From: Pseudomonadota bacterium
GTDB lineage: Bacteria > Pseudomonadota > Gammaproteobacteria > Steroidobacterales > JBCBZW01
Assembly (NCBI GenBank): GCA_039193195.1
Contig: JBCCWS010000027.1
Coordinates: 17,888 to 81,887 of the forward strand
Direction of reading: 5' to 3'
Length of the DNA stretch: 64,000 bases
Under the pieces are notes generated by a model, which was not told where the DNA came from, did no database searches, and worked only from the letters and a program-made list of their open reading frames with translations. The position numbers were made by a program, and so were the translations under genes. Below, in pieces: positions 52,103-61,147 of this stretch; position 1 is the first letter of the stretch, and every line of letters begins with the position of its first letter.

Positions 52103-53157
52103 TTGCCACCGGCGCGGCCACCGTGCTCGTGGCGCTACTGGTGGAGTGGCGCTTCGGTTGGCCCGACTGGCTCTATGGCGCGATACGCCACCCCGTCGTC
52201 TGGATCGGAACTCTGGCGGCATGGTGCGAACGACGGTTCAACGTCGCGCACCACTCGCATGCCGCGCGCTACATCGCAGGCGTGGTGTCCTCGATTGTCA
52301 TCGTCGCGCTCACGGTAGTGGTGGCCTGGAGCCTGCAGCACGGTACATGGCGCTTGCTCACCAACTACCTTCCGTCGCTATTGGATGACCCGCTGAGCGC
52401 ATCTACCTTCCTCGGATCGACCGCACAAGCGACCGCCGCCACCATCGTCACGGGGACTATCGCTTCGAGCCTTATCGCCGCCAGATCACTGCACCAGCAC
52501 GTCGCGGATGTGCACGCCCCCCTCAGCCGCGGCGAGCTGCACGCCGCGCGTACCGCCGTTGCCAAGGTGGTCGGCCGCGACATCGATTCGTTAGATGAGC
52601 CCGCCGTAGCGCGCGCATCCATCGAAACACTGGCCGAGAGCACCTGCGATGGGGTGGTCGCACCGCTGTTCTGGGGGGCGTTGCTCGGCTTGCCCGGCAT
52701 GGCCGCTTACAAGGCGATCAACACCCTGGACTCGATGATCGGACACCGCAGCGAGCGCTTCCACGCATTTGGCGGATTTGCCGCCCGCCTCGACGACATC
52801 GCCAACTGGGTCCCTGCACGGGTCACCGCGCTGTTGATCGTAACCGTGGCCCGTAAGCGGCGTGTGGCTGCCTGGACCAGCGCGCGACGAGAAGCGGCTA
52901 ATCACCGCTCACCGAACGCCGGCTGGCCCGAGGCGGCGACCGCCGGCATGCTGGATGTGCGCTTGTCGGGGCCGCGCCAATACGGCGGACAGACGGTGAA
53001 CGAACCTTGGATCAGACCGCAGGCGCCCGATCCCTATGCCAAGGCACTGGCGACGGCGCTCGAGCGCTATCGCACATCGATCGAACACGTGCTCGTGCCG
53101 ACGCTCGCAGGCATCACGGTGTTGAGCGTAATCCTTGGGGGCGCCTGGTGGGCGTAG
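52099..53157 (+). CDS. cbiB: Adenosylcobinamide-phosphate synthase (CbiB/CobD)
   Basis: 352 residues if it starts at the GTG overlapping the cobQ stop (GTGA), the same overlap type as its neighbours; an in-frame GTG at 52030 would create a 73-bp overlap. Several membrane helices and the family motifs [45 protein letters not shown] and [14 protein letters not shown]. Attaches aminopropanol phosphate to cobyric acid. Confidence 0.9.
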   Translation: MIATGAATVLVALLVEWRFGWPDWLYGAIRHPVVWIGTLAAWCERRFNVAHHSHAARYIAGVVSSIVIVALTVVVAWSLQHGTWRLLTNYLPSLLDDPLSASTFLGSTAQATAATIVTGTIASSLIAARSLHQHVADVHAPLSRGELHAARTAVAKVVGRDIDSLDEPAVARASIETLAESTCDGVVAPLFWGALLGLPGMAAYKAINTLDSMIGHRSERFHAFGGFAARLDDIANWVPARVTALLIVTVARKRRVAAWTSARREAANHRSPNAGWPEAATAGMLDVRLSGPRQYGGQTVNEPWIRPQAPDPYAKALATALERYRTSIEHVLVPTLAGITVLSVILGGAWWA

Positions 53158-54173
53158 GGTTCACCGCAGATCTCGTGCATGGCGGTGCGCTAGATATCGT
53201 TCGGGCGTCCTTTCCCGACGCACCTACACCCTGGGTAGATCTCTCCACAGGCATCAATCCTTGGCCGTGGCCGGTCCCCCCGATCCCCGAGGCGTCGCTC
53301 CATCACCTTCCCAGACGCGAAGCCTTCGATGCTTGCCGGGAAGCCATGGCCAGCGCGTTCGGCGCTCCGGTGGACAGTGTGCTGCCCGTGCCCGGCAGCG
53401 AGCTGATCATCCGTTTGCTCCCCAGCGCGCTCGGCGCCTCATCCCGCCAAATTTGTCTGGGGCGCGCGACTTACGCCGATCACGCGATCGCGTGGCGCGC
53501 CGCCGGTGCCGCCATCCGCGAGGTCGACGACCCGCTGTCGGCCGATCCCGACGAGGACGTCGTGATTTGCAACCCCAATAACCCAACCGGACAGACGTGG
53601 GAACCAGCAGCGCTGGAAGCGGCATGGGCGGCGCGCGAGGGCACGGACCGTTGGCTGATCATCGATGAGGCGTACGCTGATCTCACCCCGACCCGATCGC
53701 TAGCACCGTCGGGCGGGCGCGACGGCCTGGTGATCCTGCGGTCGTTCGGCAAGTTCTTCGGTCTGGCCGGCGTCAGGCTTGGCGCGCTCATCGCGCCAGG
53801 TCCAGTCATCAAGGCGGTAGAGCAACTGCTCGGGCAGTGGGCGGTCGCCGGCCCGGCCCTGTGGCTGGGAACGCGCGCCTACGCGGACAGAGGCTGGCAG
53901 GAACAAACGCGTCAACGACTGCAGCAGGGGCAGGAGACGCTAGATCACGCGTTGCACGAGGCCGCCACGGCCTACCAACTCACAATTGAAGGCGGTACTG
54001 CGCTGTTTCGCTACGTGCGGGTGCGCGACGCCCATGCCCTGTGGTTCGCCCTCGCCCGATCCGGTGTGTACGTGCGGCGCTTTCGCTGGTCACCACACCA
54101 CTTGCGCATCGGACTGCCCAGCGATACGCAAGGCCTGGAGCGCCTGCGTGAGGCAGTTACCCCTTCAGCTTGA
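53148..54173 (+). CDS. cobC: L-threonine-O-3-phosphate decarboxylase (PLP-dependent)
   Basis: 341 residues from the GTG at 53148, overlapping the cbiB stop by ten bases. Class I/II aminotransferase fold with DLSTGINPWPWP near the N-terminus, CNPNNPTGQ, IIDEAYAD and the PLP lysine in SFGKFFGLAGVRLG (Lys200). Called CobD in Salmonella and CobC in Pseudomonas. It makes aminopropanol phosphate, the substrate used by the preceding gene product. Its 3' end overlaps convergent cobU by 17 bp. Confidence 0.9.
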   Translation: MGVGFTADLVHGGALDIVRASFPDAPTPWVDLSTGINPWPWPVPPIPEASLHHLPRREAFDACREAMASAFGAPVDSVLPVPGSELIIRLLPSALGASSRQICLGRATYADHAIAWRAAGAAIREVDDPLSADPDEDVVICNPNNPTGQTWEPAALEAAWAAREGTDRWLIIDEAYADLTPTRSLAPSGGRDGLVILRSFGKFFGLAGVRLGALIAPGPVIKAVEQLLGQWAVAGPALWLGTRAYADRGWQEQTRQRLQQGQETLDHALHEAATAYQLTIEGGTALFRYVRVRDAHALWFALARSGVYVRRFRWSPHHLRIGLPSDTQGLERLREAVTPSA

Positions 54174-54693
54174 GGGAAATCCCGGCAGCAACGAACTCGA
54201 CGGTGGCGACGGTTTGCGCAACGCGTTGGTTGAGGCGTCCCTGCGCGTCGCGAAACGCCCGACCCAAGGAGGTCTCCGGCACCAAGCCCAGGCCCACTTC
54301 GTTGGACACGAGCACCACCGGCACGACGCTCTCACGAAGTGCGGCCAAGAGCTGATCGGTCGCCTCGTCAACACTGGGCTGGCCCGCCTCCATGACGTTG
54401 GCTAGCCACAGCGTAAGGCAGTCGACGACGATGCCGTCCGCCCGATCCTGCAATTGCCCTATCGCCTGCGCCAGGCCGAGCGGCGACTCCACCGTCTCCC
54501 AGTGTGACCCACGCTCCTGCCGATGGCGTTGGATTCGCGCCGCCATTTCACCGTCGCGCGGCTCGGCGGTGGCGATCATCGCGGGGCGGCGCATGGTCCC
54601 CATTAGCGTGAGCGCGCGAGCGCTCTTGCCCGACCTAGCGCCGCCTAGAACCAGGGTGTGCAGTTGTTCGGTCACCAGTAGGTCGCTCTCCAC
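54157..54693 (-). CDS. cobU: Adenosylcobinamide kinase / guanylyltransferase
   Basis: 178 residues. P-loop GGARSGKS near the N-terminus, VVDCLTLWLANV and VSNEVGLGLVPE are CobU/CobP hallmarks. It activates adenosylcobinamide to the GDP form for joining with the lower ligand. It is convergent with cobC; cobS and cobT are not in the window. Confidence 0.93.
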   Translation of the reverse strand: MESDLLVTEQLHTLVLGGARSGKSARALTLMGTMRRPAMIATAEPRDGEMAARIQRHRQERGSHWETVESPLGLAQAIGQLQDRADGIVVDCLTLWLANVMEAGQPSVDEATDQLLAALRESVVPVVLVSNEVGLGLVPETSLGRAFRDAQGRLNQRVAQTVATVEFVAAGISLKLKG

Positions 54694-54798
54694 GTGCCCT
54701 CGGTACTAAGCTGCCGGCCCCGGCCGATCTGACTGGGCGCGAGCTAGAATCACTCTTCAACCGCCCGCCCTATGACGAATAGGGGATAACGGCTCTTA

Positions 54799-54864
54799 GG
54801 AAGCTCTGCACAAGCCTGGCCGGCAGCGATGTGCGTCCAGCGGCGTGAGATAAAGGCCGCAAGC
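54799..54864. repeat. Solo left end of the 5.3-kb MITE family
   Basis: GGAAGCTCTGCACAAG, then GGCCGGC and GTGCGTCCAGCG in the same order and spacing as at 5301-5345. No right inverted end is found downstream, so this copy is truncated. Confidence 0.5.
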
Positions 54865-54967
54865 TTACCCACTTTCCCCTTACAGCGTGCCGAGGCGCTT
54901 GCCGCCACCCCTAACCGTGAGTGCGCACGCGAGCAATGCGATCAGGCGCCGGTACCACGGTACTTGC

Positions 54968-55576
54968 TTACTGATCTCCCGCGACGCCGCTCCGTCCATC
55001 GCGCTTACTGTAGTGACGCTCGGTGAGTTCGTGCCGTTCCTGCGCTTCTAAGCAGAGCGTCGCAATTGGACGCGCCTCGAGACGACGCAGGCCGATCTCT
55101 TCGCCCGTTTCCTCACAATAGCCATAGGTTCCATCGCTGATGCGCTCCAGTGCGGCATCAACTTTGCGAATCAACTTGCGCCCACGATCACGCGTTCTCA
55201 GCTCCAAGCCGAGGTCGGTCTCCTGGGTCGCCCGATCGTTCGTATCGGGAAGCGCGCCGCCGCCCTCCTGAAGCAAGTCGATCGTGCGATCCACCTCCTC
55301 CATCAATTCCCTCTTCCAGTTCTCGAGGATGGTGCGAAAGTGCTCGACTTGACCTTCGCTCATGTAGGGCTCGTTTTTCTTCGGTTTGTAGGGCGCCACA
55401 CCGTTGGTACTGCGTCCTCCAGAGCTGTTCTTGCGAGGGGGGCTTGCCTCACTCGATCGGCCGGTGCTGCGCGCTACCACCGTCTTCGAGCTTGCGTTGG
55501 CTTTGGCCTTGGTGTTTCGGCTGACCTTCGTGGTCTTTGTCGTCGCCTTACGCCGGTTTCTTGGTGTTTCCGCCAT
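54968..55576 (-). CDS. DksA-family regulator with two-cysteine (zinc-independent type) motif
   Basis: 202 residues from the ATG at 55576 (GAGG upstream). A basic, Ser/Thr/Lys-rich N-terminal extension (1-70) precedes a DksA core: coiled coil with tip DTNDRATQET (DxxDxA, as in DksA) and the globular domain. The zinc-finger cysteines are reduced to Cys154 and Cys175; the partner positions are Thr157 (CEET) and Ala178 (CLEA). This C-x-x-T / C-x-x-A pattern is that of DksA2-type proteins, which work without zinc and are made under zinc starvation. It should bind RNA polymerase and support the stringent response. Confidence 0.82.
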   Translation of the reverse strand: MAETPRNRRKATTKTTKVSRNTKAKANASSKTVVARSTGRSSEASPPRKNSSGGRSTNGVAPYKPKKNEPYMSEGQVEHFRTILENWKRELMEEVDRTIDLLQEGGGALPDTNDRATQETDLGLELRTRDRGRKLIRKVDAALERISDGTYGYCEETGEEIGLRRLEARPIATLCLEAQERHELTERHYSKRDGRSGVAGDQ

Positions 55577-55697
55577 ACTTCGACCCTCGGTGAGCGCAGT
55601 GCGTTGCTTTGAAGGAACCCGCCGACGGCCGCTAACGAGGAGCGGCACTCATATGCCAAGATGGCAGAATTGCGACGGGCGCATCTAGCGTGGATCT

Positions 55698-55720
55698 GGG
55701 ATGCTACAACGTCACAATCT
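55698..55720. promoter_or_regulatory. Weak Zur-like site upstream of the DksA2-like gene
   Basis: GATGCTACAACGTCACAAT resembles the stronger site at 59254-59276 but matches the gammaproteobacterial Zur consensus at only about 13 of 22 positions. It lies 122 bp before the ATG. Tentative. Confidence 0.2.
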
Positions 55721-55885
55721 GGGCCCACAAGGCTGTGAAAAGTAAGGCAAGAGACCTTCCGCCACGTTTGTCACCGGCAAGCACCAGACGAGCGCGCAAG
55801 TGCCGCAGGCCTCAGCCGCGCCATCACGTTGTGGGTGGAGATCTCCTCTCGCTCCACCTCCACCCCTTGGGGGTTTCCGCGCCAC

Positions 55886-57424
55886 CTAGTGCGTGGCGAA
55901 CTCGTCGAAGCGCTGCGCAAGCGCCACCGTGCGAGGCAGCGTGTGTTCCAGCGACCACTTGCTGTTCGTTAGGCTAGTTCGTTGCTCCTGATACATGAAC
56001 GAGCCATTCCTTGCCTCAGTATCATCGATCAGCTCATCCAAGGGACACGCGCTCCCCACAAAGAAGACACGCTCTCCCCTGAGCTTGCACGCAAGGCGGC
56101 GCTGGTTCAGCGTTCGCGGTCGCGAGACGAAGTGCTCAAGCACCTCGTCCCACTGGCCGCCGTGAAGCACAATGTCTCCGTGCACGAATTCACTCTCTTG
56201 CTCTCGCAACCGGGCACTCAACGGGTTCGATCGGCCGGTACAGTCGATCAGCAGGTCGATCTCGAGGCATCGCGAACCGGCCGACAACTTCAATGCGCCT
56301 CCGTGGGGCATCACACTCACGAGCTTGTCGGCAATGCACTCGATTCGCGCTCGCGCCCGTTGCCAGACGTCCTCGGACAGATCGAACGGGGTATCCCCAT
56401 CCCAAAAGAACTCGATCACGCCGCCCGAGTGGCAGTAACGCTGCTTGTTCCGGAAGAAGAACTCCTTCACATCGGTAGCTTGCTGCCCTATCCAAACGAC
56501 GGATCGTGGGAGCAAGGGCGCTTCCTCAGGAAAGCCGTAGTGCTGGTGCGGGTAGACCATTGGCAGGAGATACTCGATGACGCAGTTTGCGGTATCCCCG
56601 GCGCCCACTACCGCCACCCGCTGGTCCCGAATGCGATCATCAAGCGCCCCACCAGCGAAGCGTGTAGAGATAAAGTCATCGCCTAAGATGATCCGCTCAT
56701 TCCCCCTACCCAACGCGAAGGGTCGCGTCGCGGGTTCGCTAAGGCCGTTGGCGACCACCACGCTGTTGCCCCGAACAGCGTGATCGTTGCTTAACACCTG
56801 ATACCCATCGTCGAGAGGAATCACATCTTTCACCTCGAAGTCGAACGCGATATCCGCGTCCGCGTGGAACATAGCCATCGTTGCCAGCTCATAGAGATGC
56901 TTGGCGGTCGGAAACGGTCTTTCGGCAAGTTCATCGAAATCACTGAGTTGAACAAAGTGCCCCGGCATGATGTTCGAGTTGAGTCCGACCGACGAGAAAG
57001 TGGGGGAATTCAAGACCAGCGAGTCGCCCAATCTGGCAAACGTAGAGCAGATTGTCGAACTCCTTTCGACGACGAGGACGCTCAGATTCGGGTGAGTGCT
57101 CCTGAGTGTGAGAAGGAAACCAGCCGCGTGCATTCCCGCACCCACCAGCACGATGTCGTAGCGCTTTGCGAGAGGCGGTCGTTTGCGCCGTAGGTAGCTG
57201 CTGGCAACATCCACGTAGCGACGTCGATTGCTCCGCTCGTGGATGAACTCCCGAATCCGGCACGCGAGGGATACCGCTCCCAAGCGCTCGAGCGTCCCAG
57301 CCTGCTCCAGAAGCCGCATCGCTGCTTCGGCACTATCGCCGAAGAACGACCTATCGGAATCGGGTCGCGAAACGGATTGTGCTCCGGCGGAGACAGGAAC
57401 GTAAACCTGGGTCGGCTTAAGCAT
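55886..57424 (-). CDS. FAD/NAD(P)-binding oxidoreductase, monooxygenase-like
   Basis: 512 residues with two Rossmann motifs: GAGMHAAG for FAD after a ~90-residue leader, and VVGAGDTANCVIEYLLP for NAD(P)H mid-protein. The spacing recalls flavin monooxygenases and N-hydroxylases, but no specific signature is complete. It sits in a tight leftward run (six bases after the DksA remnant, which is eleven after the COG0523 gene), so it probably belongs to the same zinc-limitation transcript. It could modify a small metal-binding metabolite (inference). Confidence 0.75.
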   Translation of the reverse strand: MLKPTQVYVPVSAGAQSVSRPDSDRSFFGDSAEAAMRLLEQAGTLERLGAVSLACRIREFIHERSNRRRYVDVASSYLRRKRPPLAKRYDIVLVGAGMHAAGFLLTLRSTHPNLSVLVVERSSTICSTFARLGDSLVLNSPTFSSVGLNSNIMPGHFVQLSDFDELAERPFPTAKHLYELATMAMFHADADIAFDFEVKDVIPLDDGYQVLSNDHAVRGNSVVVANGLSEPATRPFALGRGNERIILGDDFISTRFAGGALDDRIRDQRVAVVGAGDTANCVIEYLLPMVYPHQHYGFPEEAPLLPRSVVWIGQQATDVKEFFFRNKQRYCHSGGVIEFFWDGDTPFDLSEDVWQRARARIECIADKLVSVMPHGGALKLSAGSRCLEIDLLIDCTGRSNPLSARLREQESEFVHGDIVLHGGQWDEVLEHFVSRPRTLNQRRLACKLRGERVFFVGSACPLDELIDDTEARNGSFMYQEQRTSLTNSKWSLEHTLPRTVALAQRFDEFATH

Positions 57425-57430
57425 AGGGAC

Positions 57431-57724
57431 CTACGCAAGGTCCTCGGTGTCTTGGTTTCTCCCTAGCGGTCCGCTGTAGCTCCACTCGGACCGTTCATAC
57501 CGCGCCTGTGCCCCAAAGGACAACCTGGCAACGGGCCGCGCCTCGAGCCGACGATGTCCGACTTCGTCTCCAGTCGCCTTGCAGTAGCCATAGATTCCAT
57601 ACCAGATTCGTTGCAAGGTGGTGACTACCCCAGCGCGAGCGTTCTTCCGCGCCGCTGGTATTGCCCCTGTCACTTCAGTTTCCCTCGCAGGCCAGCGCCA
57701 CACTTCCCTCGCTGAGCCGTACAC
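57431..57724 (-). pseudogene. Remnant of a second DksA-family gene
   Basis: Residues ~35-80 of this 97-codon frame (YGYCKATGDEVGHRRLEARP, then VARLSFGAQARYERSE) align with the globular domain of the neighbouring DksA2-like protein. The coiled coil is gone and the second cysteine has become Ser. It keeps tight operon spacing on both sides. It is either a decaying duplicate or a shortened protein. The GTG start lacks support. Confidence 0.55.
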
Positions 57725-57735
57725 CCAGCAGCCCC

Positions 57736-58959
57736 CTAGCTGACCTGCAGCTCGGGGAACGGGTTCGGCAGAGCCGCCCAGGCGGCGCTCTCAGCGGCAG
57801 CTAGGCGTTCGTCGAGAAGGCACGCGTTGAGGCCGGCGCGTATCGCCGCCTCGTCCATCTTCTGGCCGATGAAAACAAGCTGCTGCGAGCGATCGCCGAA
57901 GCGCGGATGCCAGGTGGATTGCTGGTCAGGTCGCTGCCCATCGGGCTGGTTCCAGTGTTCGCGAGGCACCGCTGCCCACCACATGCCAGCCGGGTTCACG
58001 TTGTTGACACCGCCAGCTTGGGCCCATTCGTAGGCGACACGGTGGTCAGCCGCTACCCAGAAGAACCCCTTTGAGCGAAGAACACCAAGCCAGTTGGTTT
58101 CGTCTGCCAGAAACGCTGCCAGCTTTTCGGCATCAAAGGGCTTCGAGGTTCGATACGTGAAACTTGATACTCCGTACTCCTCAGTCTCGGGCACGTGCTC
58201 GCCCTGAAGCTCGCGAATCCAACCTGCGGAACTTGCGGCCTTGTCGTAATCGAATAGGCCGGTGTCGAGCACACTCTGAAGCGGTACGCGCCCTTGAGTG
58301 GCCGGGAGAATCCTCGCGCCAGGGTTCAGCGCCTTGACGATGGCCTGAACCTCAAGCGCCTGATCGTCGGACACGAGGTCGAGCTTGTTCAAGACGATGA
58401 CATCGGCGAACTCGATCTGGTCGATGAGCAGGTCCGTCACAGTACGCTCGTCTTCCTCGCCCAGTGATTCACCGCGATCTTGAAGGGCGTCGGCGTCATT
58501 GTAGTCTCGCAAGAAACTCGCCGCGTCCACCACTGTCACCATCGTATCGAGGCGCGACACCTTGCTGAGGCTCACGCCCTCCTCGTCTTCGAAGGTGAAG
58601 GTCTGCGCTACCGGGATAGGCTCAGAGATCCCCGTGGACTCGATCAGCAGATAGTCGAAGCGGCGCTCCTTGGCGAGCCGAGACACCTCGGCGAGCAGGT
58701 CATCGCGGAGCGTGCAGCAGATACACCCGTTCGACATCTCAACCAGCTTCTCCTCGGTGCGCGAAAGCTCTGCACCGCCGCGCTCCACGAGAGCGGCATC
58801 GATATTGACCTCGCTCATGTCGTTGACAATCACCGCGACTCTCCGCCCTTCGCGGTTGTTCAGGACCTGGTTGAGTACGGTGGTCTTGCCGGCACCGAGA
58901 AAGCCCGACAGCACGGTGACGGGAAGACGCGGGTCACTTGGGGAGGCTTGCTGGTTCAA
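57736..58959 (-). CDS. COG0523-family metallochaperone GTPase
   Basis: 407 residues. G3E GTPase: Walker A GFLGAGKT (19-26), metal-binding CICC (79-82, in [12 protein letters not shown]), LNKLDLV for guanine recognition, and a C-terminal CobW_C domain ([20 protein letters not shown]). Family members include CobW, ZigA/YciC and nitrile hydratase activators. Its operon partners (DksA2 type) and the Zur-like box upstream point to a zinc-starvation chaperone rather than CobW, despite the cobalamin genes nearby. Confidence 0.85.
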   Translation of the reverse strand: MNQQASPSDPRLPVTVLSGFLGAGKTTVLNQVLNNREGRRVAVIVNDMSEVNIDAALVERGGAELSRTEEKLVEMSNGCICCTLRDDLLAEVSRLAKERRFDYLLIESTGISEPIPVAQTFTFEDEEGVSLSKVSRLDTMVTVVDAASFLRDYNDADALQDRGESLGEEDERTVTDLLIDQIEFADVIVLNKLDLVSDDQALEVQAIVKALNPGARILPATQGRVPLQSVLDTGLFDYDKAASSAGWIRELQGEHVPETEEYGVSSFTYRTSKPFDAEKLAAFLADETNWLGVLRSKGFFWVAADHRVAYEWAQAGGVNNVNPAGMWWAAVPREHWNQPDGQRPDQQSTWHPRFGDRSQQLVFIGQKMDEAAIRAGLNACLLDERLAAAESAAWAALPNPFPELQVS

Positions 58960-59253
58960 GGTCTCAAGTCCTTGTACGTTAGGTGAAGAGGAAGAGTAGC
59001 CACCGCAGCGTTACGCGAATTTGCACACGTATGACCGAATCGCGCCTGGCACTGATCAACGATGGGCGGCAGCACACTAGTGAACACGGCCTTGACACTC
59101 AGCTTCGGGTGCGTGACGTTCCGCACGAGTGCACGTACAAAGGGCCATCGCCCCACCAAGCATCTCGTACGCGGATCACGATCGCCGACGTCTTATGGCC
59201 ATAGTCGCCGCGGTACGCGGCTTGGCGGAATACCTCGGATACCGCAGCAAGAT

Positions 59254-59276
59254 GTAATGTTATAACGTAACGATTC
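59254..59276. promoter_or_regulatory. Zur-like operator
   Basis: The 23 bases with core GTTATAACGTAAC (59259-59271) match the gammaproteobacterial Zur palindrome at about 17 of 22 defined positions. It lies 22 bp before the ATG of the 116-residue gene, overlapping its likely promoter, and about 295 bp before the divergent COG0523 operon. Confidence 0.6.
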
Positions 59277-59297
59277 TACCCGACAAGAGCAACCAGC

Positions 59298-59648
59298 ATG
59301 CCCGAGTTTGATCCTGAGACCGTTCGAGCCCTCGTAGGCGACCTTGCAGACGGTGAGCACACACTCGACCTCCGGGGCGTATCCCTGCGCACCGCCCTCA
59401 ACTCGATCTCCCGGATGCTCGAACGACAACACCCGGAGGGGCTAACAAGCGTAGTGATCCTGATCGATCCGGCAACCGAGACCAGTGGAGAGACCCTCTT
59501 CCTGCCGGTGGGTCAAAAGCTCCTCGAGGCCAGAAGGCGAGGACTCGTTGCCCGCTTTCATCCTCTGCCGGAAGCTGACGGGGGTGGGTTCTACGCTGAG
59601 TTGCCACGCGGTGCTTCAACGGGAACACGCAGCCACAGCGACTCGTGA
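59298..59648 (+). CDS. Unknown 116-residue protein under a Zur-like box
   Basis: No family recognised. Mixed alpha/beta: DPETVRALVGDLADGEHTLDL, LRTALNSISRMLERQ, a hydrophobic strand SVVILIDPA, then LFLPVGQKLLEARRRGLVARF. No signal peptide, membrane segment or Cys/His cluster. The position directly under a Zur-like operator suggests expression when zinc is scarce. No strong ribosome binding site beyond AAGAGC. Confidence 0.55.
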   Translation: MPEFDPETVRALVGDLADGEHTLDLRGVSLRTALNSISRMLERQHPEGLTSVVILIDPATETSGETLFLPVGQKLLEARRRGLVARFHPLPEADGGGFYAELPRGASTGTRSHSDS

Positions 59649-59984
59649 TCCGCCGGCTGCCCCGAAACGACTAGGCCAGTCACCTCAGGCCAAACCGCCG
59701 CATTGGATAGCGATCAACGCCGAGGTGGATGACACGCCGTGCGCAAACCATGCGGCCGCTCCCACCGGTCGATAGATTAACCGAGTTAAACAGGTCACTG
59801 ATCTCGCAAGCACTCGTAGGAGATGTCTGGACGACTGGTCATCCCGTACGTCCGATCTAGCTCGCGCGTGGGCATGCAGAGTTCGTGCGGCTGCGGACCA
59901 ACTACGCTTGTTGCCGACGAGCTAATGCCGTACGAGTGGAACCGGGCCCGTGACAAGGGACCTGAATCCCCTTGCTTAGCTACC
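59649..59984. other. Intergenic, nothing recognised
   Basis: About 340 bases with short open frames only. Confidence 0.4.
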
Positions 59985-60415
59985 TACACCGGACATCCAG
60001 CTCGATCCGAAACATCCGCGTCAGCCGAACGCAGGTCAGCAAGCTCTGACTCCGTGGGGAAACCCTGATCGCTGCCGAAGATCAGAGCGATCTCGCCGGC
60101 GCGTGAGCGCCCCTTCCAGACTCGCGTACTGTGCTCTTAGGAGGAAATCGTCTAGCCCGTCGCCGTTCACATCCCCCGCAGCGCCGACGGCACGACCAAC
60201 GCGATCGTTGAAGCTCTCGCCCTTCAGCACCACGCCGGCGGAGCCGTCGCCGCCAGTCGCCACTAACAGATCGGATAGCTCCACCTTGCGTCGAAGGTGC
60301 GCGCGTGTGCGCTGGAAGCCCCTACGCCTACCGCGGCTACAGCCGCGGCCACCAGGGTCACCGTTCGTGATGTACTCAGCGCCCGGCGTACGGCGCAGGG
60401 CAGACTGCACACCAC
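59985..60415 (-). pseudogene. Broken FG-GAP repeat gene (paralogue remnant)
   Basis: Reading leftward in three successive frames: a signal peptide ending SSAHA (from about 60415), then after a frameshift near 60285 KVELSDLLVATGGDGSAGVV and one FG-GAP loop GAAGDVNGDGLDDFLL, then after another shift near 60105 GEIALIFGSDQGFPTESELA up to a stop at about 59985. It matches the N-terminal design of the paralogues at 33-37 kb. At least two frameshifts and loss of most blades make it non-functional. Confidence 0.75.
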
Positions 60416-60689
60416 GGGCAGGAGCGTCTCGAACGTCGACTTGATAAGCTTCGCCGCGGCGGGATACGACAACGCGGAACTACGCGCGAAACCACCAAAT
60501 GCTAAGAAAACAAACGATCCGTACGTTGCGGAAGACTCTCGAGTGGGTTGAAACGCCGGTCCAACTCCCTTCGAAGTGATCGACAAAGTTGGCTAGGCAG
60601 AGTTTGTCCTGCAGTCTTCTGACACGCCGATCAGATCACACTCCGAACGAGACAGTGATACAACACCCCCGTGAGTTGCGTGTTCACCA

Positions 60690-61040
60690 GTGGTGATGTT
60701 ACCAGCGCAGTGCCTCATCTGCGGAGATGATGATGCAACAAGTTTGCAAACCAGCTGTCAGCCCCGGGGCTATGGAGGATCGAAGACGTTCAACTCATCT
60801 TGGATCAATGGGTCGCTCAAGGTGAGCCTCTTCGACCTCACTCAGGAGCAGAGCGACCTCTGGATGGACTGGTGTGAACTGGAGCCCGCTTTGCCCGTCG
60901 AGGGCTGGGTGACACTCAGCGACGCGGGCAACGCCCTCGATTGCAAGTCGCTCATCGCATCGACGGTTACAGCTGTTGGAATTCCAGGTCCCATTGACGA
61001 GATCCTCGAGATGGCGCTCGGGTTCATGTACCCGGCATGA
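60690..61040 (+). CDS. Hypothetical 116-residue protein
   Basis: Not recognised. Starts with a CxxC (QCLICGDDD), then a soluble mixed sequence (SLFDLTQEQSDLWMDW, then LIASTVTAVGIPGPIDEILE). The residue composition looks protein-like, but start context and conservation are unknown. Confidence 0.4.
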   Translation: MVMLPAQCLICGDDDATSLQTSCQPRGYGGSKTFNSSWINGSLKVSLFDLTQEQSDLWMDWCELEPALPVEGWVTLSDAGNALDCKSLIASTVTAVGIPGPIDEILEMALGFMYPA

Positions 61041-61147
61041 GGCGGAGACAACTCTTGCGCCGACAGGATCGCTGAGCATTACTAGACCGAGCGCAGGTGC
61101 CCAACCGAAGACCCGCACCTTGGGTGCAGATTCCCCAAGACGGCCGG

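Noticed and set aside
45334..54876. Shared 15-base string AGCTTACCCACTTTC near 45,340 and 54,865 as a repeat
   Set aside because: A single exact match of this length is within chance expectation for a window of this size, and the flanks do not align.
57736..58959. CobW of cobalamin synthesis for the COG0523 gene
   Set aside because: Not in the cob operon; it is grouped with DksA2-type genes near a Zur-like box, so a zinc role is favoured, though CobW cannot be fully excluded.
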